This document shows, one piece after another, positions 37,855-45,878 of a DNA stretch of 64,000 nucleotides; the first letter of the stretch is position 1, and each line of letters starts with the position of its first letter. The position numbers were made by a program, and so were the translations under genes. The notes below the pieces were generated by a model. The model did no database searches and was not told where the DNA came from. It saw only the letters and a list, made by a program, of their open reading frames with translations. The DNA is from Sphingomonadales bacterium (GTDB lineage Bacteria; Pseudomonadota; Alphaproteobacteria; Sphingomonadales; Sphingomonadaceae), in assembly GCA_025362295.1 (NCBI GenBank), contig JANYGX010000012.1:1-64000 (forward strand). Reading direction: 5' to 3'.

Positions 37855-38877
37855 TCAGACTTTCGCGAGGTTCATCACCGGGCAACCGAGGTCCTGGGTG
37901 TTCATTGAATCGAGGGCATGCAGCCAAGGGGCCAGTTTGCCATCCGCGAGTTGCAGCTGGCCGTTTTCGAGAATGCGGCCAATAGAATTGCGACTGTCAG
38001 CAAGGGCCACTGTGCACTTTGCAAGGGTGCCGTCCGCACGAATGAGGAAGGCATTGGCCTTCGAGGCATAGCACACGTAGGTCTTATCCGTTGATGGTTC
38101 CAGATAATCTGCAACATCCTCATAAATCCGGTGCGTGATATCAATATAGTCTTTCTTGTCACCCTCGAAAATCTTCACATTGGCATCGTTGGCACCGCCA
38201 TAATGGCCGATATTTTTAAGAAAAATATTAAAATGTTTTGGATTGAGGTTGGCTTTAATGCGCTCAATCAAGGCTTCAACTGAGGCTATGTTATCTGGGT
38301 GCAAATGCACGCGCACCAGCACCTTTGCATTGTGCAGCAATCCGGCATCCGCAAGGCGATTGAAAAGCACAAGATTTGCCCAGATTGTATCGAACGTGCC
38401 GGCCCCGTCAGCCCGCAAGCGCGTTGTGTTGTGGGCAGCGGCATCACCATCGAGCGAGATCTGGAAATGCCGGATACCAAAGCCAGTCATCTCCAGCAAA
38501 CGCGCTTCGTCAAGTGCATAGCCGTTTGTGGTTATGTTGCTGATAAAAGAGAATTTGAAGCTTGATGCCAGCTCTTGCGCATAGGTGCACAGCTGTTTCA
38601 TCACTGGATAAGCAAGCAATGGCTCGCCACCAAACCATGATATCTGCAAATGCTGTAAGTCAACAGCCCGGTTATCGAGCAGCCGCATGATCCCAGCTAT
38701 TATCGCTGGTTTCATGCGACCAATGGCGAAGTCTTCATAGCAGTATACGCACCGGAAATTGCACTTTTCCGTTGGAAAAATGGTAAGTTCCAGACGGTCT
38801 TGTGTGAGCGCACTGTCGAGTATGAGCTCACGTTCAAGCTCAGACTCGACGACGTGCTGTTTTAAAGCGGTGACCAT
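37855..38877 (-). CDS. Radical SAM protein with shortened SPASM-like C-terminus
   Basis: 340 residues. The SAM-cluster motif is CNFRCVYCYEDF (C39, C43, C46), followed by WFGGEPLL, the SPASM-family GGEP element that contacts SAM, and FQISLDGDAAAHN. The C-terminal region has C269-x13-G-x4-C288, the first half of a SPASM domain, but after GCPVMNL (C332) the protein ends, so the usual CxxC...C...C set is missing. SPASM proteins mostly modify peptides or proteins. It is 71 bases downstream of the small CHTCH peptide gene on the same strand, which makes that peptide the natural candidate substrate. I do not recognise a named subfamily. Confidence 0.85.
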   Translation of the reverse strand: MVTALKQHVVESELERELILDSALTQDRLELTIFPTEKCNFRCVYCYEDFAIGRMKPAIIAGIMRLLDNRAVDLQHLQISWFGGEPLLAYPVMKQLCTYAQELASSFKFSFISNITTNGYALDEARLLEMTGFGIRHFQISLDGDAAAHNTTRLRADGAGTFDTIWANLVLFNRLADAGLLHNAKVLVRVHLHPDNIASVEALIERIKANLNPKHFNIFLKNIGHYGGANDANVKIFEGDKKDYIDITHRIYEDVADYLEPSTDKTYVCYASKANAFLIRADGTLAKCTVALADSRNSIGRILENGQLQLADGKLAPWLHALDSMNTQDLGCPVMNLAKV

Positions 38878-38948
38878 AGGCTATGCTAATATTTTAAGAG
38901 TGTAACCAATGACTGAAAACAGCCAGTGGATACAGCAAATAAAATATA

Positions 38949-39200
38949 CTACGCGGTTGGCATATGGCAGGTGTGACAGTTTACGCCGCTGATTTTTTTC
39001 AAAGCGCGGGTTTTTTGGGCCACTTGTGAAATTTGGCCAGAGATGTCAGTCCCTTTGACGGCAGGGCGGCCATATTGATCCAGACTTATATGGCTTGTTA
39101 CCGCTTCAACTGCAGGCTGTGGACTGGCAATCGCGGCTCCCGAAGTCGCCAGAAGGGTGAGAGCGGCTGCAATAGCAGTAGTTTCCAAAGTTTTAGACAT
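38949..39200 (-). CDS. Small exported peptide ending in CHTCHM; candidate RiPP precursor or small cytochrome c
   Basis: 83 residues; AAGGAT precedes ATG 39200. A clear Sec signal peptide (MSKTLETTAIAAALTLLATS...) has a likely cut after A25 (A-I-A). The mature 58 residues (HISLDQYGRPAVKGTDI...) end in GVNCHTCHMPTA with C75, H76, C78, H79 and M80. Two readings: (1) a precursor modified by the radical SAM protein 71 bases downstream, perhaps metal-binding, like other signal-peptide-bearing modified peptides; (2) a c-type cytochrome fragment, because CHTCH is exactly CXXCH, though a haem site in the last ten residues of a 58-residue protein would be odd. The promoter carries a CtrA-type site. Confidence 0.7.
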   Translation of the reverse strand: MSKTLETTAIAAALTLLATSGAAIASPQPAVEAVTSHISLDQYGRPAVKGTDISGQISQVAQKTRALKKISGVNCHTCHMPTA

Positions 39201-39245
39201 TGTTCATCCTTTTTTTATTAATATAAACATTAGAAGACACATGAA

Positions 39246-39274
39246 TACTATGGTTAATGCTAGGTTAATGTCAA
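39246..39274 (-). promoter_or_regulatory. TTGACA promoter with TTAA-N7-TTAA (CtrA-type) box
   Basis: Reading the minus strand, TTGACA (39274-39269) is followed after 16-17 bases by CATAGT/ATAGTA (39252-39246). The spacer contains TTAA (39268-39265), seven bases, and TTAA (39257-39254), the exact CtrA consensus. It lies 46-74 bases before the small peptide ATG. A site inside the promoter could mean repression or direct cell-cycle control. About one such 11-mer-spaced match is expected by chance per 64 kb, so position rather than occurrence is the argument. Confidence 0.45.
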
Positions 39275-39387
39275 TGAATTTGGCTGATGTTTCCGCTATT
39301 TTAAGGTGAAATATTTGTGACGATCGATTGCAATTGGCATTTTGCGAGTTTCTACTTTGCAAAGGGTATTAGGCTTCTTGCCATTTT

Positions 39388-39431
39388 AACCCGACAATCC
39401 CCTCCACCACCCCTCTCTCTCCCTCAAGGGG
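39388..39431. repeat. CCTCCCC-type repeat fragment in the divergent gap 39201-39520
   Basis: Pyrimidine-rich text with CCCCTCCACCACCCCTCTC and CTCAAGGGGAG resembles the repeat at 1391-1550. Apart from this and the promoter at 39246-39274 the 320-base gap is AT-rich and I see no gene. It would hold the promoter of the permease gene on the plus strand, which I cannot locate with confidence. Confidence 0.35.
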
Positions 39432-39520
39432 AGAAGGTATTCAGTGCCACATTTAAGCCAATTCCTGAGATGTGCGCTCTTACGCTATTAGACGCAACTA
39501 CAAGTTAATATGTGTAAGCC

Positions 39521-42022
39521 ATGAAGTTCATCGTCGCCCACACGCTATTTCTCACCCAGCATAACATTCGTGCTGGCTGTCGCTATTTGGTGCTGCATCG
39601 CCGCACCACAGCGCTTAACCTTGCCGGTCTGGTCATCGGGCTAGTCGCAACCCTCATGATCCACCTCTATATCCAGTTCGAAACCAGTTATGATACCTGG
39701 CTGCCAGAGTCGGACAAGATTTTCAGGCTGGAAGGGCAGATGGCTTTTCCGGGTGAAAAAAAATATGAAACAAGCGCCTCAGCTTGGCAGATGTTACCAG
39801 CCATGCAACACCATTTTAGTCAAATTCGTGCCGGCACCCGTGTCTTTGTAGCCACAACATTGATACCATTGCATGGGGCACCACAAAATCAGGATATTGC
39901 CATTGTAGATAAAACGTTTGCCGATGTTTTCAGGCTGCCAATGATTGTCGGCGACTTGCATAACACACTGGGCAATCCGTCAGGCGTTGCCATCAGTCAA
40001 ACAATCGCTAGGCAATTGTTCGCGGATCATCCTGCCATCGGTCAGTCCATTACACTGACTGTTCTAGGTCAGACAAAACCCTATGTCGTTATGTCCGTGT
40101 TCAATAATCTTCCAATCAACAGCCATTTCTCAATGGCCATTATACTCCCTTTCAACCTAGACTTTTTCAAGGACTCCAATGACTATTTTACCAACTGGGA
40201 AGCCTTGCAGTTTTTCACCTATGTCAAATTGCATACAGCGCAAGATTCGTTATATATAGATCATAATCTGAATGGTTTATGGGATCAGGTTGCACACATC
40301 AAAGACGCCACAAAGTTTTCTGACAGTTTCCAATACGCATTGACCGCATTGCACAACATTCACCTTTATCCGAAACACGAAGTCGGCTTTTCAAGCCCAG
40401 CTGGTCATCACACGGTTGTCACAGCCTTTCAATTAATAACCTACGTGCTGGTTATCATGATTATCGTCAATTTCATCAATCTCACCACCACAGAAGCCAG
40501 CGGGCGCACTCGAGAGATGAGTATACGGCGAATTTTTGGCGGTCAAAAATATCAGATCCTTATTCAGTTACTGATGGAAACAGCCATTATGATGATCTTT
40601 GCGATCACAATAGCCCTGTTTATCATTGCCGGCATCACGGCTATACTCAATGCTTATCTCGACACGCATCTTGCTCTGTATGTCCGTGGTCCACACACGA
40701 TTTTACCTGTGGTGCTGGGGTTGTTTGTTGTGCTGGTTATTATAGGGGGTGTCTATCCGGCCATGACCACGGTTGGAAATGATATTGCCGGCTCACTCTG
40801 TGGGCGGCAGAATATAGGTAAAAAAAATATTGTGATCATCAGAAAAGCAATGGTGTGCTTGCAATTTATTTTGGCAACCGGCCTGATGATTTGTACGGGG
40901 ACTATCGCTTTGCAAACACTTTTTAGCGAAACGGACAAACCTGGTTTTGAAGTGAATGGTTTGTATACCATTGACCATTTTGATGAATCCGTTTCAGCGC
41001 AGCAGAAGAAAGAATTCATGTCAGGTTTGCAGACAATTCAAGCCGTGCAAGCGGCCACGTATTCTGATCTCAATATATTTTCGAAGGGGAACTATCAATT
41101 TAATGTTTACAAAAACGCTGTTGATAGCAAGGATGCAGTGTATTCTGAGTTCTACGCTGTAGACAACAACACGTTTCAGGTGTTTGGTATGCCTGTTCTG
41201 GCGGGACGAACTTTTTCTTCTGACAAACCTGAAGATGATGTTGCAGACGCGTCCTATGAATTTTTAAAGGACCGCAATACATCCGTGATCCTCAATATGA
41301 TGGCCGCAAAGACATATGGCTTCAAGTCAGCACAGGCAGCCATTGGTCAGCGTGTGTATCTGCAGTCGAATACGCCAAATGCAAAACATTTTCCGGCAAC
41401 CATTGTTGGTGTTGTCGCGGATGCTCGCTTTGGCAGTCTGCATAAATCTATAATGCCCGCTTACTACCTGCACCGCACGTCCGGCTTCACGGCCTTTACG
41501 CTACGCCTTACGCCAGAGCACCGCGCCCAATCCGTGGCGACCATCAAGGCGCTGTTTCAACGCATCGTTCCGGGCCGCGAATTTCAGGCCGCCTTTATCT
41601 CCGATGTGATGGCCGAGCAGACGGTGACGGACAAACTCAAATCACGCGCCTTCATTTTGTTTTCGTGCCTTGCGGTTATCATTGCGGCCATTGGCCTGTT
41701 TGGCCTTGCGGCCTACGTGGCAGAAAGCCGGCGGCAGGAAATCAGCGTGCGCCGGGTGTTTGGCGCAGGCCTCAATCATATCACAAGACTATTGATGCGG
41801 GAATTTCTGCAACCGATTATCTGGGCCAACGTGGTGGCATGGCCGGTCGCGTGGGTGGCCATGCATATCTGGCTAAGCGGTTTCAGCAAGCATATCGATA
41901 CGCCAATTTATATGTATTGTGCAGCCGGTCTTGGAGCCTTTGAGCTCGCCATACTCACGGTTGCATGGCATGTCCGCAAGATCAGACAAGCAGATATGGC
42001 GGACAGCCTGCGCTACGAGTAA
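39521..42022 (+). CDS. MacB/FtsX-type ABC transporter permease
   Basis: 833 residues. The first membrane helix (LNLAGLVIGLVATLMIHLYI, ~34-53) is followed by a large periplasmic domain. Two FtsX modules follow: FQLITYVLVIMIIVNFINLT with SGRTREMSIRRIFGGQ, and a second with FSCLAVIIAAIGLFGLAAYV and SRRQEISVRRVFGAG. MacB-type permeases do not translocate through the membrane helices but use mechanotransmission to expel peptides, toxins or lipoproteins from the periplasm. The cognate ATPase is probably the gene at 42719-43447, on the other strand. It diverges from the peptide/radical SAM pair and converges with the oxygenase with a 10-base overlap. Confidence 0.88.
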   Translation: MKFIVAHTLFLTQHNIRAGCRYLVLHRRTTALNLAGLVIGLVATLMIHLYIQFETSYDTWLPESDKIFRLEGQMAFPGEKKYETSASAWQMLPAMQHHFSQIRAGTRVFVATTLIPLHGAPQNQDIAIVDKTFADVFRLPMIVGDLHNTLGNPSGVAISQTIARQLFADHPAIGQSITLTVLGQTKPYVVMSVFNNLPINSHFSMAIILPFNLDFFKDSNDYFTNWEALQFFTYVKLHTAQDSLYIDHNLNGLWDQVAHIKDATKFSDSFQYALTALHNIHLYPKHEVGFSSPAGHHTVVTAFQLITYVLVIMIIVNFINLTTTEASGRTREMSIRRIFGGQKYQILIQLLMETAIMMIFAITIALFIIAGITAILNAYLDTHLALYVRGPHTILPVVLGLFVVLVIIGGVYPAMTTVGNDIAGSLCGRQNIGKKNIVIIRKAMVCLQFILATGLMICTGTIALQTLFSETDKPGFEVNGLYTIDHFDESVSAQQKKEFMSGLQTIQAVQAATYSDLNIFSKGNYQFNVYKNAVDSKDAVYSEFYAVDNNTFQVFGMPVLAGRTFSSDKPEDDVADASYEFLKDRNTSVILNMMAAKTYGFKSAQAAIGQRVYLQSNTPNAKHFPATIVGVVADARFGSLHKSIMPAYYLHRTSGFTAFTLRLTPEHRAQSVATIKALFQRIVPGREFQAAFISDVMAEQTVTDKLKSRAFILFSCLAVIIAAIGLFGLAAYVAESRRQEISVRRVFGAGLNHITRLLMREFLQPIIWANVVAWPVAWVAMHIWLSGFSKHIDTPIYMYCAAGLGAFELAILTVAWHVRKIRQADMADSLRYE

Positions 42023-42729
42023 GTGCGCAGCCAACCGGTGATCGAATGGCGCTTGGCCGGGCAATAGGGCGGCACAAAACTCACGGCGTGCGGCTGCGGC
42101 ACCGCAAACAGGTTGAGTGCGCCCAGTGTTGGCAGGCAAGCTTCAAGCACGGTACCGTCCGGCCCGATGAATTGCAGTTGGCCGCCCCAATCCGCTTGCC
42201 AGTTTCGGCTGAGGTTCAGCACATAGGCCGCCAGCCGGTGCTGGTCTGGTGCGTGGTCGGTGTGCTGTTTCAAAAAATGACCCGCGCCGTAACGGGTCGC
42301 CTGGACATCGGCAAACTCAATGCGAGGCGCGCCGGTGATGTGCCTTAAGGCACTCAAAGTCGTCGATTTGTTCATAAAATCAGCGATTTTTTGCCTGTTT
42401 TCTGCTGCTTTTGACTGTTTTTTTGTATGTATTGGTATTTTTATGCGTTCGAATAAATAGCAGAATTCCGCCATTGCTTGCGCATAAACTGTGAAAAACA
42501 AGGCATTATAGCCATTTTGTGATAAGCGGCGCAAAGCGGCCGCAGACACATCAAAACTGTCTTTTTTGTCGTTATAACTCAGCGCCCATGCAGTCTCATT
42601 TTCCAGCACACTGGCCATGACATCAGCTGATTTCGGCGTTATAAAATCAATGATTTGAATGCGTTGATGTATTTTATAGGCCTTGGCCAAAGCATCCAGA
42701 TCCAGTTTTGGATTCAACTCATATGGCAT
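42013..42729 (-). CDS. 2-oxoglutarate/Fe(II)-dependent oxygenase, prolyl hydroxylase-like
   Basis: 238 residues from MPYELNPKLDLDALAKAY; a longer frame to 42861 lies inside the ATPase gene. The double-stranded beta-helix iron motif is H156-x-D158 (FLKQHTDHA), the distal His is H214 (PHAVSFVPP), and R227 (KRHSITGW) would bind 2-oxoglutarate. RLAAYVLNLSRNWQADWGGQ matches Tpa1/Ofd1-type prolyl hydroxylases. It hydroxylates a proline or other side chain of a peptide or protein in the cytoplasm. It starts within the last bases of the ATPase gene, so they form an operon; whether the small peptide is its substrate is conjecture. Confidence 0.85.
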   Translation of the reverse strand: MPYELNPKLDLDALAKAYKIHQRIQIIDFITPKSADVMASVLENETAWALSYNDKKDSFDVSAAALRRLSQNGYNALFFTVYAQAMAEFCYLFERIKIPIHTKKQSKAAENRQKIADFMNKSTTLSALRHITGAPRIEFADVQATRYGAGHFLKQHTDHAPDQHRLAAYVLNLSRNWQADWGGQLQFIGPDGTVLEACLPTLGALNLFAVPQPHAVSFVPPYCPAKRHSITGWLRTYS

Positions 42730-43447
42730 ATTTAACCTGATGCATTGGCGGATTGAGGGAATCCGCGAAAATCCGCCCATCCAGCATATTGATAATCCGG
42801 TGCGTAAAATGAGCATGGGCTGTGGAATGGGTGGCCACCAATATGGTTGTCCCGGTTGCATTCAAGTCTTTAAATAATTGCATGATTTCCATGCCACAAC
42901 GCGAGTCAAGATTGCCGGTTGGCTCATCAGCAAGCAGCAGCATCGGTTTGCTGGCAATGGCGCGTGCAATCGCCACTCGCTGTTGCTGGCCGCCGGAAAG
43001 TTCGTGCGGGTATTGCCCACCAAGGTCGCTAATGCCCACTTGTTCCATCACATCCGCAATACGTTGCTTGCGATCACTGGCTCTCATAACCTGATACAAC
43101 AGGGCCACTTCAACATTTTCGTAAGCCGTCAAATCGTTAATAAGGTTGAAGTTTTGGAAAACATAGCCGATGTGGCGACGTCGCCATTCAGTGAGCGTGG
43201 TATCGGCGATCTCATCGGTACGCTGACCCAAAAATTCGTGTGATCCAGTGCTAGCACGCAGTGTCATACCGATAATGTTGAGGAGTGTTGACTTGCCACT
43301 GCCAGAAGGCCCCATCAGCGCGATAAATTCATGTGGCGCAATTTGCAAATTTACAGACTGAAGTACGGTTTTCTCGACCAGTCCGTGTTTGTAAATTTTT
43401 TCAACGTCCCGCATTTCAACAAGAAAATTGTCGTTTTTCATCACCAA
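42719..43447 (-). CDS. ABC transporter ATP-binding protein, MacB/LolD family
   Basis: 242 residues. Walker A GPSGSGKSTLLN, Q-loop VFQNFNLI, signature LSGGQQQRVAIARA, Walker B LLLADEPTGNLDS, switch His in THSTAHA. The GNLDS form and the ~220-residue size are typical of the MacB/LolD/FtsE group, which pairs with FtsX-like permeases such as that encoded at 39521-42022. The gene is first in a two-gene unit with the oxygenase and diverges from zwf across a 239-base AT-rich gap in which I see no clear feature. Confidence 0.92.
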   Translation of the reverse strand: MVMKNDNFLVEMRDVEKIYKHGLVEKTVLQSVNLQIAPHEFIALMGPSGSGKSTLLNIIGMTLRASTGSHEFLGQRTDEIADTTLTEWRRRHIGYVFQNFNLINDLTAYENVEVALLYQVMRASDRKQRIADVMEQVGISDLGGQYPHELSGGQQQRVAIARAIASKPMLLLADEPTGNLDSRCGMEIMQLFKDLNATGTTILVATHSTAHAHFTHRIINMLDGRIFADSLNPPMHQVKYAI

Positions 43448-43686
43448 AGCCTATGTATCACAACCCACATTATTATTATCCAGATTGGGAACAAACACTA
43501 TTTATACAACTGTAATACGTTATTTATTGTTAATTTTATCGTAATTTAAGCTGCATGTCTGAAGAATTGGTTATACAGTAAAAAATCGAGAATATGCGAT
43601 TATTTCAATTCATAGACATATAAAGACATATTGCATTGATATTTTTTTCGAATCTATAATTGTTTCGCCTACTAAATGGACTGTGA

Positions 43687-45171
43687 ATGACTGACAAAAA
43701 TATTTTGACTGAAAACAAAGCGCGAGCTGTTGTGATCATTGGCATTACCGGCGATCTTGCGCGCCGCATGCTAATCCCTAGCCTATATGCGCTGTATCGC
43801 GACAATCTTTTACCCAAAGACATTAAGCTTGTCGGGGCATCACGTTCAAATTTAACGACTGAAGCGTTTAGGGCGCTTGTTGCTGAATCGCTCATGCAAT
43901 TCGTGGCTGCAACCGATCGTGTGCCTGTCAAAATGGAGGGTTTCTGTCAAAGTTTCGAGTATGCTGCCGTTGATAGCGCCAAACCTGAAACGTTTGCAGT
44001 TTTGGCAGATATTCTTGGCAATGTGAAAAACAGCGAGGTGATTTATCATCTGTCAACCTCACCCAATCTTTATGGGTCCATATGTGCGGCATTGCAAAGT
44101 GCCGGCTTGGCTCACGACAAGGCCAGATTGCTCATAGAAAAACCAATTGGCCACGATCTTACCTCAAGTCGCGCCATCAATGCGGCAGCGGGTGCTGTAT
44201 TCGATGAAGAGCGCATTTTCCGCATTGATCATTATCTCGGCAAGGAATCCGTGCAGAATTTGCTGGCGCTGCGGTTTGGCAACATGCTGTTTGAGCCTCT
44301 GTGGAACGCCAGTCATATTGAACAGGTGCAAATAACCGTTGCTGAAACCGTCGGCGTTGAAGGTCGCTGGGGCTACTATGATGATGCCGGTGCGCTGCGG
44401 GACATGGTGCAGAACCATATGCTGCAACTCCTCAGCCTAATTGCCATGGAACCTCCAGCCGGGCTTGATTCGTCGTCGGTGCGTAACGAAAAAATCAAGG
44501 TTTTGCGGTCTTTGAGGCCCATCGGCTCAGATAATACAGCCATTGATAGTGTTCAGGGCCAATACAGTGCCGGTTCAATTGGTGGCACATCTGTTGTCAG
44601 CTATGCTGATGAAGAGGGCAGCAAAGCCAGCAATACGGAAACATTTGTGGCACTGCGCGCTCATATCGATAACTGGCGCTGGGCAGGCGTGCCATTCTAT
44701 TTGCGCACTGGCAAACGGCTGGCGGAACGTTCAACTGAAATTTTCATTCAGTTCCGTTCCGTGCCGCATTCCATTTTCAAGGCGGCGGGTGCTGGCCTCA
44801 GTCCCAACAAGATGATTATAAAAATGCAGCCGGAAGAAAGCATTCAGCTGTATCTGATGAGCAAGGTGCCGGGGCTTGATCGGGATGGCTTGAAGCTGAA
44901 AGCCGTGCCACTTAATCTCAGTTTCGATCATGTGTTTTCAAAGCAGCCGCGCCGCATTGCCTACGAACGGCTGTTTCTTGATGCCATTAATAACAATGGC
45001 ACTCTGTTTGTGCATCGGGATGAAATTGAGGCGGCCTGGCAGTGGATAGACGGCATTCACAACGGCTGGCAGCAAAGCGGCCAGCCACCGCACAAGTATG
45101 CCAGCGGCAGCTGGGGGCCAACCAGCGCGATTGCGCTCACAGAGCGTCATGGACACAGCTGGCATGAATGA
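43687..45171 (+). CDS. zwf: Glucose-6-phosphate 1-dehydrogenase
   Basis: 494 residues. The NADP fold is GITGDLARRMLIPSLYAL near the N-terminus and the active site is RIDHYLGKE, with EKPIGHDL upstream. It oxidises glucose-6-phosphate to 6-phosphogluconolactone and is the entry enzyme of the Entner-Doudoroff and pentose phosphate routes. It opens a three-gene unit zwf-pgl-edd; its last codons overlap the pgl start (ATGAATGA). Confidence 0.97.
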   Translation: MTDKNILTENKARAVVIIGITGDLARRMLIPSLYALYRDNLLPKDIKLVGASRSNLTTEAFRALVAESLMQFVAATDRVPVKMEGFCQSFEYAAVDSAKPETFAVLADILGNVKNSEVIYHLSTSPNLYGSICAALQSAGLAHDKARLLIEKPIGHDLTSSRAINAAAGAVFDEERIFRIDHYLGKESVQNLLALRFGNMLFEPLWNASHIEQVQITVAETVGVEGRWGYYDDAGALRDMVQNHMLQLLSLIAMEPPAGLDSSSVRNEKIKVLRSLRPIGSDNTAIDSVQGQYSAGSIGGTSVVSYADEEGSKASNTETFVALRAHIDNWRWAGVPFYLRTGKRLAERSTEIFIQFRSVPHSIFKAAGAGLSPNKMIIKMQPEESIQLYLMSKVPGLDRDGLKLKAVPLNLSFDHVFSKQPRRIAYERLFLDAINNNGTLFVHRDEIEAAWQWIDGIHNGWQQSGQPPHKYASGSWGPTSAIALTERHGHSWHE

Positions 45172-45871
45172 TCCGCTGCAATTCAACACCGCTGATGAGA
45201 TGGCACAAGGTGCTGCCGGACAACTGGCCATTATACTCAATGATGCTCTAGATACGCGCGGGCGTGCCATGCTTGTGCTCAGTGGTGGCAGTACACCAAA
45301 ACGCACCTACCAGTATCTTGCACAAAAAAAGCTCGATTGGTCGCGTGTGACAATTACTTTGGCTGATGATCGCTGGGTGAAGCAACCACATGCCGCCAGC
45401 AATGCAAAAATGCTTGCGGAAACACTTTTTGGGGGTGACGCAAAACATGCACAATTTATCGATTTGGTCACTGACGATAGCACGCCTGAGGCTGCCCTAC
45501 AGACAGTTGCGGGCCGACTGAACCCGTGGACGGATGCCTATGATGCTGTGGTGCTTGGCATGGGCCAGGATGGCCATACAGCATCGCTTTTTCCGCGTGG
45601 TTATGGTATGGACATTGCCATGGATATGAACAATCCACTGCCGGTTGCGGCTGTCACGCCAAACCCACTGCCACACGATGCACCATTTCCGCGCATGACA
45701 CTAACACTTGCCAGACTGCTTAAGTCACGGCATCATATGCTGCTAATTTCAGGCACAGAAAAGCATCGCGTTTTTGAAGATGCCATATTGCATGATGACC
45801 CTGCACGCTTGCCGATTGCAGCGTTTTTACACAACACTGCCCTCACATTTCAAACCTATTGGACGGCCTGA
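45164..45871 (+). CDS. pgl: 6-phosphogluconolactonase
   Basis: 235 residues from ATG 45164, overlapping zwf by eight bases; an ATG at 45149 is an alternative. SugarP isomerase-like fold: [22 protein letters not shown] and the active-site [13 protein letters not shown]. It hydrolyses 6-phosphogluconolactone made by Zwf. Its stop lies seven bases before the edd start. Confidence 0.95.
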   Translation: MNDPLQFNTADEMAQGAAGQLAIILNDALDTRGRAMLVLSGGSTPKRTYQYLAQKKLDWSRVTITLADDRWVKQPHAASNAKMLAETLFGGDAKHAQFIDLVTDDSTPEAALQTVAGRLNPWTDAYDAVVLGMGQDGHTASLFPRGYGMDIAMDMNNPLPVAAVTPNPLPHDAPFPRMTLTLARLLKSRHHMLLISGTEKHRVFEDAILHDDPARLPIAAFLHNTALTFQTYWTA

Positions 45872-45878
45872 CATCATC

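Noticed and set aside
37855-38877. Radical SAM protein as an anaerobic sulfatase maturase for the nearby sulfatase homologue
   Set aside because: The cluster motif and shortened SPASM do not fit anaerobic sulfatase maturases, and the sulfatase homologue lacks the Cys or Ser that would be converted.
42013-42861. 282-residue version of the 2OG oxygenase
   Set aside because: The first 44 codons are the ATPase gene read in another frame; similarity begins at MPYELNP (42729).
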